A DNA stretch of 64,000 bases from Porpolomopsis calyptriformis (taxonomy: Eukaryota; Basidiomycota; Agaricomycetes; Agaricales; Hygrophoraceae): positions 1,922,001 through 1,986,000 of the forward strand of contig OX621168.1 in NCBI GenBank assembly GCA_951640195.1, read 5' to 3'. Positions 40,846 to 52,052 of the stretch are shown here, piece after piece. The notes beneath the pieces were generated by a model. That model had not been told where the DNA came from, searched no databases, and worked only from the letters and a program-made list of their open reading frames with translations. Every line of letters begins with the position of its first letter. Position 1 is the first letter of the stretch. Position numbers and translations under genes: made by a program.

Positions 40846-43800
40846 ATGTCCCAGTGGGGGCAGCAGCCCAGCTACCAGTATCCCTTGCAGACCGGCTTTC
40901 AAGGCAACCTTCCTCAGTTTCAGCAGGTGCCTCAGCTTCAACAGCAGAATCCCCAGTTTCAGCCCCAAAATCCTCAATTTCAGCTTGGTTTAACCGGACC
41001 CCCACAACAACAGGGTTTTTCTAATGGACCGCCCGGCGGATTCCAACAGCCTCAGCCGACAGGATTTCCGTCTTTGCAACAGCAGCCCACAGGCTTCGTA
41101 GGTGGACTCTTTCAGCAACAGCAGCCACGTCAAAATCTTCCACCGCCCGTTCCACCCATCCCAACTCAGTTTCAGCAGCAGAATCAAGCTCCCTCGTTCC
41201 TGAGTTTACCTCCACAACCTCCACTGCAAGCGAACCGCTTTCTCAGCTCTTCACCCGGCGTCGGCGGTTCTGCTCTAGGTTCCAACTTCACTTCCAGGGG
41301 CAATGGCGCAATGGGTGGTCCAATTGTGCCTCAAGTAACTGGTTTCGTGGACCCAAGGTTGCAAATGATGTCCAGTACTTTCATGCCAGTCAATCTTGCC
41401 TCTCCTTATGGCGCCGGTGGTGCCCCGCAGCTTCCGCAGCAACAACTTCCCGGCGGTCTTTCCCTACAGCAATCGTTCCAGCGACACAACGAGGAGAGAA
41501 GAGGCACAGCTGCGCCTAATATTCAATGGGCATTGTCCAAAGCGGAGAAGAAGAATTATGATACGATATTCAGAGCTTGGGACACTCAAGGCAATGGCTT
41601 CATCAGCGGACAGGCCGCCCTCGAGGTCTTTGGTCAGAGCGGACTTAGCAAAGAAGAACTTGCTGACATCTGGTGCGTCAAGTGTTTTGGTTGCCATTAT
41701 ATTGCTTATTTCTGTTCGCATCTCAGGCACTTGGCGGACATCGATAACAAAGGAAAGTTGAACATGGCCGAGTTCCACGTTGCGATGGGTCTTATTTTTC
41801 GCCGTGAGTTGCTCACGATCTGTTTTGGTGTCTCCCTTCTTCATCTTTTATAGGGCTGAACGGGAGTGAGATTCCCCAACAACTTCCCCCCGAACTTGTC
41901 CCTCCCTCTTCGCGTGATCTGGATAGTTCAGTGGACACTTTGAAACGCATCCTCGAGCACGAGACACGGTCACGTTCTCCGACAAGCCTGGATGCGCCTG
42001 TGTCAAGACTCAAAGAACGATCGTTCACCGGAAATTCTTCTATTGGGGCCGGCGGCCGACAAGATGCTACTGTCTATAAACATACGGATGCCGAACCACC
42101 TGGAGGGTTCTATACTCCAGCCTCGCGGCGCGTTGATCGAACAACTGTCCGATCCCGCAGCGACGAGGATAGCCCCGCAGCAGATTTGTCCGATATGAAA
42201 CGACAATTGGAGAATACGGCAAGGATGTTAGATCGGGCCGCGGAAGATGATGCATCTCGGACGGCGGAAGACGAGGCACTTGACCGTGAGATGCAAGATT
42301 TGCGATATCGTGTCAAGAGGGTGCAGGAAGACCTGGACTATCTCTCACGTGGCCCTAAAACAGCCAGTAAGAACGAGGACCGCAGGAGGCTGGAGAGGCA
42401 GTTGTTGGAGCTGATGCATGATCGAGTGCCTGAAGTAGAAAGGAAGATCGAGGAAAGGGAGCGACGACGGGAGAGGGAGAAACGGGATTGGGAAGATGCT
42501 CGTAACAGACGGAATGAGAGGCACGGAAGGTATAATGACCTGGACGATCGATATTCCTCTTCGGCATCGCCAAGACGATATAGCAGGGAGCGTGACGACC
42601 ACAATGAAAGAGCGTATTCACGCAATGCTTATGACCGGGACGATCGCGACTCATCATATCGACGCGATTCCTCAAGAAATACACGTTACGATAGACCCCG
42701 TTCTCCTTCTCCCCCGCCACCTGCTCCATCGAGCTCGGCGAGTCTTCCTCCTCCGGCACCCCGCCCTACACCATCTCCAGCTCCGAATACTAAGAATATG
42801 ACACCAGAGGAGCGCCAGGCCTTCTTACGCGCTGAGGCTAAGAGGCGCATAGATGCACGTACTCAGGCTCTAGGCTTAACCGCACCCGCTTCAGCACCCG
42901 GCTTGGATACGACTGTAGAAGAAAGGCTTGCGCAGGAGAAGAGGGAGGCTGAGGAGAAGGCCCGCGAAGCGGAGAAGCAGGCAGAAGAGAGGGAACGACT
43001 CCGGAGGGCGCGTTTGGAAGGAGAGAAAGCTCTGAAAGAGAGTAGGACTACACCAGTTCCCGCCCCTACTCCGGCAGTTCCGATCCCTACTGCTGCGCCT
43101 TCCACTCCCGCGGCCAGACCTGCTCCCCCTACTGTTAAAGCACGGCCTCCCCCTCCTCCTTTGCCTAGGAAGGCACCTGCACCGCAGCCGCCTGCGGCTC
43201 GTCGTCCTTCTGCCCCGCCTGCTCCACTTGTGCCAGCCATTCGTAGAACTCAACCTGCGGCTCCCATACCGCCCGTCGAGCCAGAGGTTGATCCTGAAGA
43301 AGAAAAGGTCCGTGCTCGTCAAGAAGTGCTTCTGAAGCAGCGGGCAGAACGTGCTGCAAGGCTCCGTCAATTAGAGAAGGACGAAGAGGATGCCAGACTG
43401 GCAGAAGAAGAATACCAAACCAGAAGGCAGGCGTTCTTGGATTCGAAGGCTCGTTCTCCGGTAGCTTCGCCTCCAGTTAATGCACCCGCGTTTGCCCCCC
43501 CTCAAACTGCTCCTGCCCCCCCTGCCCCTGTCCCTACTTCGACTACCGCTTCTCCACCTGTTCCCGCGGCAGCAGTTACACCTCCAATTTCTGCTCCCCC
43601 ATCAACCTCACCGTCTTCTGCTCCTCTTACTAGCCCTTCAACGGATAAATCCAGCAGGAATCCGTTCAGCCGTCTCATGAAAGAGAGTGGTGCTTCATCC
43701 CCCTCTGCATCCCTATCACCCACTAAGGAAAATACGAACCCATTTCCGAGAAGCCAAACAGCACCCTCCCCAACTGCCCAACCCCCATCGAAAGTCTCAA

Positions 43801-46800
43801 CTCCAGCTGCCGTTAAAACATCTTACCATACTGCACCAGGAAATAGCGATGATGAGGATTGGGACCAGATACAGGATAAGGATGTTGACGATAGCAGCGA
43901 TGATGAATTCGGTTCCTCTCGAGACAAACGCTCGAAGCTCGCAAAGCAATTGTTCAGCAGTATACTGCCCCCTGCGAGACCTCCATCAGCCCCAACTGGT
44001 ACAGCATTGTCTAATCCTGCTACTCCCACTACTCCTGCCGCTTCTGTGCCGCCCCCACCACCACCTATGCTAGCTTCCTCAGTGGCAATCGCAGATGCAC
44101 CAGCCGCACCTATGCCGCCGCCACCACCGCCAGCTCCGGCTGCTGTTGCTCCTTCTACCGGGCCCGACGACATCAGTGCTCTGTTGCTTGGTATTAAAGG
44201 CGGTCTTAAACTGAAAAAGGTGCAAACAGTAGACCGAAGCGGGCCTGTAGTTACTGGTAAAGTCTTGGGTGAAGACAGTGCCCCTCAACCGCGTTTCGTT
44301 GAGCCTGTTGGGGCCGAACCACCTCTGCCTGCTTCGATGCCTATGAGTTCTGATGGGTCGAATTCTAGTCACAGGCAATCAATGGATTGGTATGCAGGTC
44401 TCGCCGCCGATGCAGGTTCTATTAGTCATCTTCCTTCTATGGCTGAGGAAGATGAAAGGCAGGATATTGAGTATTTGGACCCAATCCCACAGATTCAGGT
44501 AGTGGAACCAGACACTCAGCCCGATCCTCTCGCCGACGTGGACAAATCTGTCGGTAAGTTGGTGTATTTTCACCGGCGAAATAATGAAATAACGGGATTG
44601 CTGCAGAGCATAGAGTGCGATCGCTGTATGCTTATGAAGGTGATCGAGCAGAGGACCTTTGTAAGTGACATTCTGTTTGACGAGTAGTTATTGAGACCTT
44701 AATTCTTCTTTCCAGCCTTCGGAGAGGACGTCGTTATCGTCGCTCACCCTTCTATATCAGGATCTGATTGGTGGTATGGCACCATAAACAATGGAGGGAA
44801 GTCTGGTTTCTTCCCGAAGACCTATGTTGAATTAATGCAACCCGGTGCGTCACTTTGTTGCATTTTTTGCGGAATCAATTGTGAACCGCACACTAGTTAT
44901 CGCAACGGCTCTCTACTCTTATGATGGCGGCAGCGCAAACGAATTATCCTTTGCCGAGGGTGACGAACTATGGATTGTAGATACGAACGACACGGTGTGG
45001 TGGAAAGCGGAAGTGGGTGGTGCCATACTCTTAGTTCCAGCATCCTATGTGGAATTAATTAAGGGTTAGTACAATAACCCCTCCTTGAGTCTCTCTTGAT
45101 TGCGACTTGTTCGAATACAGGCTAAAGTGCTTTTTTTCTGCTTTATTTCCATGTTCTCGAAATACAAAAATGACATTTGTTCACGAAATGCTCAACATAT
45201 CCCACATTAGAAGTTCCGGCTGGTGAGGTTCAAGATGTTCATGTTCCACGGGCCGACTTTGGTCCTTCGAATGGTGAAGTTGGCGAAGAAGTGGATGACA
45301 CCCCTGATTCCTCTTCTGTTTCTTCCTTGGAAATTTCTGATGAGAGTGAGGACGATGAAAACGCTGGTGAGAGCAAAGAAGAGCGTGCGGTGCGGGAAGA
45401 AAAAGAACATCAACAGGTGTTACAAGTTGCGGGTCTCATCGTTACCGCAGACGCTCAACCCCCGCGAGACTTGAAACGTAAACGACGGCCTGCTCCCGCT
45501 GCCCCCAAACGGTCGTCCGTTGCCTCTAATATCGGTGTCAAAGATCTGCCTCCTTTACCACAAGAGGACCCGGCCGGTGAGGCTGGTATCTGGCTGGACG
45601 ACGCGTTTGACCGATACGAAGCATTCAAGCATTCTCATGGGAATGTTAACCGAATGTCGGTAGCTTCCATAGAGACGCTCCCTTCTTCTCCGGGAGCCTC
45701 GTCGATAGCGCCGAGTTTGTCTCGTGAAAGCGCGAGTCGGGGACACTCGACGTTCTTGCACTTCCTCGGTCGCAAATCTCCGTCTAGTGAGCCTGATAAG
45801 CGGAGAGTGAGTATTTCTGCTCCTATCATGATCAATCCTACCCCTCCATCGCGAGAGCAAAGTCCGGCGTTTGGTACAGTAGGTGCTTCTCGTGTGTCTG
45901 GCGTCGTGTTCACCAAGATGTTTTTTTTTTTCCTTCCTAGTCCTGGGCGAGCCTGGTGAATAAAACTGTCCTTGACGAGATTCCGGCAGACGAGCGTCGT
46001 AGACAAGAGGTAGGGGTGGAATGAATTGGTTTGACTATGTTGACTGACAGTCAAATTGACTTTGACAGGCGATATTTGAAATGATTACAACGGAGGCGGC
46101 ATATGTGCGCGATCTTCAATTGATCGTCGAGGTAAGATAATTTATTGTCGCCGGGAAGAAGAGTTTCTGAGTCAATTCTAGGTGTTCTATTCGAGCATGG
46201 TGCCATTGCTCGATACAAAAGCAGTGACCGTAGTCTTTGCCAACGTCGAAGACCTTTTGCTCGTGAACACGGTGAGATTCTTCTCGCAGGGGTCTTTACT
46301 TTCCCATGCTGATTACGCATCGTCAGGCCTTTCTCAGTGCATTGGAAGAACGCCAGAAAGAGGTAGGCTTCAGTTGGAGCTTCTGGTCACAATAATCGTA
46401 TATCTTGGGTTCCACAGTGTCGCCTCTACGTGGACAATATTGGCGATATTTTGATAAGACATATATCAAATATGAACGGATACATGGTAAGACAAGCGAA
46501 TGCTCTGGGTGTGGTTTCGCCGACCGTTCTTTGTCAGGAATATTGCGTCAACCAATCAACGGCTATCAAAGTACTGCAGTCGCTGAGGGAGTCCAATTCC
46601 GCATTGGCTTCCCACCTCCAGGTGTGTTGTGACGCTGCAGCAGGTCACTTTTATCGTTGAAGCATATGGTTGGTCGTAGCGTCTGCGAGATGATCCCGCC
46701 GTTCGCAACTTGGATTTGGCAAGCTATCTACTTTGCCCAAGTGAGTTCCTATTGTGGCCAACTTTGAGTTGTCTAAAAAATCCCTCCCAAAAGTGCAACG

Positions 46801-47619
46801 AATAACGAAATATCCTTTATTGATTCGTCAAGTCCGTTGCCCGTTTTTGAACACTTTGAGCCGAATTGATGGAACGTTTGCATGTGTAGATTCTCCATCA
46901 CCCCACAGAGATGGCACAAGACCGGAAAGAGGTAGAATCTTCGCTACATATGGCAGAGAAAATCCTCAGTAGTATCAATGACACTATCCGAGAACAAGAA
47001 GGACGGGAGCGGCTCAAGGAAGTCTCAAAACATCTTTGGATTGGCCAGGGGTGAGTTTCTTTTTCCTCCCTCCCTCCCTCCCTAGAAAAGATAAGAATTG
47101 AACGGTCCGGTCGAAGACGGCTGGACTTGACTGCGAACACGCGGTACATGGGGCCGCGTAAGCTGCTGCGAGAAGGGACACTCTCGAAAGCCAAGAGCGG
47201 CCGGAAGCTGCGCGTGTTTTTGTGTAGCGACGTCATGGTTCTCACCGATGAAGTTGCGAAGACGCTGTATCGCATGGTGCGTGTGCATTTGGTCCTCGGT
47301 GCGATGGGGGGGGTGCTGACACCAGTCGTGATTGCAGCCTATTCGTCTAGCTGAAGTTGGAGTAAAGGAATCACCAGGCGGAAGAGGTCAGTGCGAAATG
47401 ATATCTGGTTTATGTTATGATTGATATATCCGTTTTTTTTTTTTTTTTCTTCCCCTCTTTGGTGGCGAAGACGATCTCTGTTTCCAGATCGTGGGTCGCG
47501 ACGGCACTACTACAGTTCTTCGAGCGCCGTCTGTTCGGGAGTGCCAGTTATGGATGGAAGCGATCGCGTCGGCAGGTAAGTTATGTCGGAAAGCGGAGAA
47601 GGCGTCGCAGAAAAAATAA
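40846..47619 (+). CDS. Intersectin-like endocytic scaffold and RhoGEF (Cin1/Pan1 type)
   Basis: One large multi-exon gene. Domains in order: a Gln/Pro-rich N-terminus (MSQWGQQPSYQYP); one EH domain with two EF-hand-like loops (RAWDTQGNGFISGQAALEVF, then IDNKGKLNMAEFHVAMGL); a long coiled coil (MKRQLENTARMLDRAAEDDA); proline-rich stretches; a WH2-like DDISALLLGIKGGLKLKKVQ; SH3-1 (RSLYAYEGDRAEDLSF to FFPKTYVELM) across three exons near 44600-44840; SH3-2 (ALYSYDGGSANELSFAEGDE); a serine-rich linker; a DH domain (IFEMITTEAAYVRDLQLIVE, then LLCPMQRITKYPLLIRQ) and a PH domain (REGTLSKAKSGRKLRVFLCS to CQLWMEAIASA). It ends at TAA 47617-47619. This is the layout of Cryptococcus Cin1 and animal intersectin, which link clathrin coats, actin nucleation and Cdc42 activation. 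Only one EH domain and no C2 domain were found. Confidence 0.88.
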
Positions 47620-47974
47620 AAGTCTTTTCGTTTGCTGAAATCTATTACGGGACAATCTGTCTGTTACGCCGCACCGAACAATTCTAATGGTTAAATATTA
47701 TATTTTATGTATTGTAGATACCTTCCGAAATTCTGATCGGATATAAACATTCTTATGTAGATGCGTTGGGACGGCACTGGACAAAACAGAACGCCATGTA
47801 TAACAGTCTACGGAAGACAGTGACCAATGCAAATAATCGATACAGAGGAATGAAGTGCGTCTAAAGTGAAAAATGCTACAAGCCTGCCAGGGATTAGGCG
47901 ACAGTAATAATGATAATGATAATTGCTACACCGGAAGACACCAGACCCACCAGTTATCACCCTCAGAGTCATGC
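47620..47974. other. Intergenic between convergent genes
   Basis: 355 bp between the ends of the intersectin-like (+) and DUF6697 (-) genes. A plus-strand stretch at 47758-47863 (RWDGTGQNRTPCITVYGR) follows an AG and was considered as a last exon of the upstream gene, but the frame at 47617 already gives a natural end. Confidence 0.4.
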
Positions 47975-49864
47975 TCACCTAATCGACTTCGGAATCCCAT
48001 CTCCTGGCATATTCTCGTTCTCATCCACGATCCTGTTCGTCCCGCCAACAACTCCGCCGCGAGCCTTATCCGCGACGTTATCGGCCCCGGAATTGGCATT
48101 GGCGTTCCAAATACCTCCTCCAGACCCCAACCCAAGTCCCGCGGCAACACCGCCGCCTCCGCCACTGACCCTCCACTTTCCATTCTGCGCGCACTTGTTG
48201 GCCAGCTCCAAGATGGCACGGTACATCGCGTTATTGAATCCAACACATTGCAATCCGACGCATGCGACTTTCAATGCGCCGGCCGCGTAGAGCTGCGCGG
48301 TCTCGTACACGTTCTGCGGCGAGGTGTTCTTGCGGCCTGCAATGGTGTCTTTGATGATAATCTGAGCGGTCTACAGATGTATATCACAGATTTGCAGTCA
48401 GACATGGCAAAAACAAAGGCAAAAAGGGAAAAAACCGAATAGTTTCAGACCTCATTCGACAAAACTTCCCACTCGCTGGTGGTCAAATCCTCCAATTGGA
48501 ACGCTTTGTATATACCTGCATAATACCATTTGCCGTCTTTGTTGTAAAAGCATTCTACGAAAACATAGTGATCATCCATTCTTTGACGAATAAAGAATCT
48601 TACCCGTTGGCTTGTTCATACCGGCGATGACGTCGACGGCCGTCCAGCGGTGGGCGGTAGTCACCCTGGGATTTGTGTTACATTTGAAAACAGGAGTAAG
48701 CATGTAACCGTGTTCTTCACGCTCCGGACACCACGAAGTCGTGAGCTGCTGAAAGATGCGGTAATTTGAGAGGCTGAATAAAGAATCATCATGGACATTA
48801 TGCACGATAGACGAAAGGTGACACGAACGAGTTTCTGAGGGACTAACGACAGGAGTGAACAGGCGTGGAGGAGTCAAGGTAGTAAGGACTTACTCCGGAA
48901 GCGTTACCGAGAAATTCGTGCAATGTAAAGGGAGAGGGTATAAGAATGGGCTTGAGGGAATCATCGGGAATTTCAAGCGGGAGTGGTAAGGATGCAAGGA
49001 TAGCGTGTCTGGCTTTGGCCATTTCTTCAGGTTCTCTGGAAAGACTGGTAATCTACAATATCGGAATACGTGGGACATGGTTCTGGTTTGCTAATATTCG
49101 GGGACGTACCTTGCTGTCGCCTTCGTTGGAACCATCAATGGGGGACAGTTCTAAGTTTTCTATTGGCGGGGTGGCCGATTTTATGGAGGTGGAACGGGGT
49201 ATTAATGGAGCGATATCTCTCAGTGTAAGGAATGGGGAATGAGACATTTCCGGGCGGAAGTGGTTTTGGGTAACAGTGATGGTCTGGTCGGAATTATCCT
49301 GAAGAGACAAAGAGTGATGTGAGAAGATATCGAGGATGAGTATGCCACTATTACCCTCAAATAGTGGACGTGAACCCTGGTGTCGTCGTAATGAGGAGGA
49401 GGATCATTCGCAAATTTGACCTCTTTAGAATTCGTAGATTTCAAGCTCTTTAGTTGTTCTTGCAAAGTGGCAACGAGCCCCTCAAGATGGGCGACATGCT
49501 CAATTAACTTCTGTTTCTCGGCATCCTCACCGGTGGACTCGGAAGGTTGCAACAAGCGACGTTTCAACTCTTCTATGGCGGCATTCTTCTGGTTGATCGA
49601 GAGATAGGCGTCGGTCAAATGATGAACGACGGCATCCCGAGCATTCATGGCTTCTATGACATGCATTCTTTCTAATTGAATTTCAAGAGCCATCTCAGCG
49701 GAACGGAAGGGGTCCTGAAGACATAAGTTTAGATTTTCGGATACAGGTTGAGGGGGTCTAACCTTTGCTTTGAGTGCCTCTATGTCCTTTTTGGCTTCAG
49801 CGAGTTGGAAAGCCATTGGGAGGACGCCATGAATGGACATGAGCAAGAATGGTATGTAAATCAC
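47975..49864 (-). CDS. DUF6697-type protein with N-terminal coiled coil
   Basis: Several exons on the minus strand. The N-terminus (MAFQLAEAKKDIEALKAK, then MALEIQLERMHVIEAMNAR) is a long coiled coil. A middle exon holds MAKARHAILASLPLPLEIPD. The C-terminal domain includes WCPEREEHGYMLTPVFKCN, RWTAVDVIAGMNKPT, ECFYNKDGKWYYAGIYKAF, LTTSEWEVLSNE and TSPQNVYETAQLYAAGALKV, which I recognise as the basidiomycete DUF6697 domain; its role is unknown. A Gly-rich tail (VSGGGGGVAAGLGLGSGGG) ends at 47975. The start is either 49864 or the internal ATG at MAFQ. Convergent with the intersectin-like gene. Confidence 0.78.
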
Positions 49865-50232
49865 GTGCTATGACGAAAGCATGATCGATGGCCGTGGTCC
49901 GTGCGCCATTCTCAAACATATAAAGGGCGAGCCGGGACATGATCGATTCCTTACCACTCTGGCCTTTTGGCTTAGATCAAGTGTAGTATCTGTTCTTAAT
50001 AGTTTAACCACTATTATGGGGGCACCGCCTCCATTATCTGGTTATCTAATTTTTGTCGCCCTTGTCTTTGTGCTCTGCTTGCAACACATCGACGCGATGA
50101 CCTTGCTACTGCACTACTGGCTTGTGTCGTCGGGGGATCTCGCTTTTTTTCTTTGTTGTCTTTGTTGTGCACGTCATTTGACATTGCATCACATTTTCGC
50201 AAACAAAAATAGCGAGTGTCTATCTACTTTAT

Positions 50233-51122
50233 CTATGTGAACCATTTGAACTTGTACGCAATTGGTAGGAATGTCTTGGGGCGACCTGGCACGCCAGCTT
50301 CACCGGTAGGCACTCCGAAAGGCATCATTGCCGTGCTCTAACATCCGACCGTCAATTTAGCACAGGACAGCAAAAACATGTTCGCTCACCTTCCAAGTAG
50401 ATGGCAGCTTCCATTCCCGTTGGATGTTCTCCGCGATTTCATCCGAGAAGGCGGCAGTATGCTAGAAAACACAATAAATATCGGTCTATGTTTCCAATAT
50501 AGCAGAACACACCTGGAGACTGGCACCGATCCCTTCAGTCGCGAGTGCCGTCCAAACGACAAATTGGAGCATGCCAGTGGAATTCTCTGACCATGTCGGG
50601 AACAGGGCGGCCACTCTGGTTGTTCATCATCAATATACGCATTCCCCAAAAAGTATCATAGACTTACCCAGGTTGTTTGGCGGCCATGGCATCTAGGGTT
50701 GCAGTATCTTCGAAAAACAGAATGGTTCCGTATCCGCCCGCGTATCCTGCCATCTTGTGGGAATACAACTTTTTGGCACCCTCTGCAAACGACCGTTAAT
50801 CTACGAGCAACCCGGACGGGGACACCATAAACTTACCGTTGTCTCCGAGGGTTTTCAAAAATCCGGCCTTGGCTATATCCCATACTTTCTCGCTCTCTTT
50901 TCCAAGAAGCAGAACAACTCGGCTGCTCTGGATGTTAAAAGGAGATGGGACGTGTTGGATGGCTGTTTCGAGAATCGATATAAGCTTGTGGTCTGGGATC
51001 GTCGATGCCTTTGAAAGGCTGTAGTGGGTCCGACGAGCCTGCAGCCATAATTAATATCGAAGAAGAAACCAGCCAGGCGATCGATACTCACCTGTACAGC
51101 GCTGAGGAATTCAGTAGACATT
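50233..51122 (-). CDS. Nitroreductase family oxidoreductase (Frm2/Hbn1-like)
   Basis: Starts MSTEFLSAVQ at 51122, followed by an intron. The FMN-binding fold motifs are ARRTHYSLSKASTIPDHKLI, HVPSPFNIQSSRVVLLLG, AGYGTILFFEDT-like GGYGTILFFEDTATLD, FPTWSENSTGMLQFVVWTAL and EGIGASLQ, and the protein ends MMPFGVPTGEAGVP and FLPIAYKFKWFT at 50233. Five short introns are needed. These proteins are small cytosolic or nuclear FMN enzymes, linked in yeast to oxidative and lipid-signalling responses. All expected segments are present at normal length of about 200 residues. Confidence 0.88.
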
Positions 51123-51537
51123 GTTAAGAGTCGATGTTGTAGTGGGAGTTGTCGTTGGGATTGGATTGGACTTTGACGAGGAAACGAGCCCCTCTTTATA
51201 GCCATCGCAAAGTACAGTTTTCCATCGTTACGAAGCAGCATGATGAGGGAAGAGCGGTCTTGTACATTGACAAACGACCAACATTGGCGATAACTCACGG
51301 AGTAATTCTGATGACGTACGGTAAGCACATAAGCTTAAATGTCAGCAGAATTACTAAATTTATATTGCCTCGATTCCATCTATCCGAGATCACTCTTCCT
51401 CTCATTCCGTTCAGCCTGCTCAAAAAATCAAACCAAAGTGACGAGCACCCGTCTCGTGTTGGGTAAAAAAATGACATACAAAGCTATCCATCAAACAACT
51501 ACTTTGATCGCTCCTCCCCCCCACTCTTCCAGTTCCT
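51123..51537. other. Intergenic, presumed nitroreductase promoter
   Basis: About 415 bp upstream of the nitroreductase gene and downstream of the small secreted protein gene. No supported gene or repeat was seen. Confidence 0.35.
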
Positions 51538-51888
51538 TCATGTGTCCATCACCGTGATAGATCTCGTAGAATGGATGGTGCTGGAAACGGGGGGTTGGTC
51601 TGGAAACAATTCATTCTCCGAGGCAGCACGCTTCTGTCTCAGCAGCTGGAATACTGATGCACGTCTCAACGGTCCAGCGTGGGATATCTCGGATCGTTCG
51701 TGGTCTTGCTCGACTCCTTCGAGGTGACGAGACACGGCTGACGGGATTTCCCTGTGTACAACATAGGGTTTTCCTAGGAGTGTCCCAGGTGGGGATAACG
51801 ATGCGTCGTTTGAAAGTTGGGTGGGCAACGCTCGAGTGAATGTCGCTGCAGTGAGCGCAAGAATAGCCATGAACGAGAAGATCATCAT
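51538..51888 (-). CDS. Small secreted protein, possible processed peptide precursor
   Basis: 116 aa in a single exon. The N-terminus MMIFSFMAILALTAATFTRA is a clear signal peptide with likely cleavage after TRA or near ALP. The mature part has no cysteines. It contains LRR and a dibasic KR in VFQLLRQKRAASENELFP, fitting Kex2-type processing into a C-terminal peptide of about 32 residues. No family recognised. Small secreted proteins of this size are common in fungi as effectors, adhesion factors or peptide precursors; none of these roles is shown here. Confidence 0.55.
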   Translation of the reverse strand: MMIFSFMAILALTAATFTRALPTQLSNDASLSPPGTLLGKPYVVHREIPSAVSRHLEGVEQDHERSEISHAGPLRRASVFQLLRQKRAASENELFPDQPPVSSTIHSTRSITVMDT

Positions 51889-52052
51889 CGTGAAAGGGGG
51901 GGGCGTCTTTTGAAGAGTGAAATGATAAAGAATGTGTGTAGAGTGTAAAAAACCACAGAGTTGGGACCAGCCTCTAGATTTTAGATTCTCTCAGCAGGAA
52001 CAATGCGCTGAAATCCGGCGTCTGGGACAATGGACGTTGAAATGTCACGTGG

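Noticed and set aside
42863..43370. Minus-strand Gly/Ala/Arg-rich ORFs
   Set aside because: Antisense of the proline-rich part of the intersectin-like gene.
47758..47863. Additional last exon of the intersectin-like gene
   Set aside because: The frame already ends naturally at 47617-47619 after the PH-domain helix, and the candidate exon reads into stops without a recognisable domain.
49881..50240. Hydrophobic plus-strand ORF with membrane-like helices
   Set aside because: Spans the spacer between two minus-strand genes, overlaps the nitroreductase end, and has no splice or family support.
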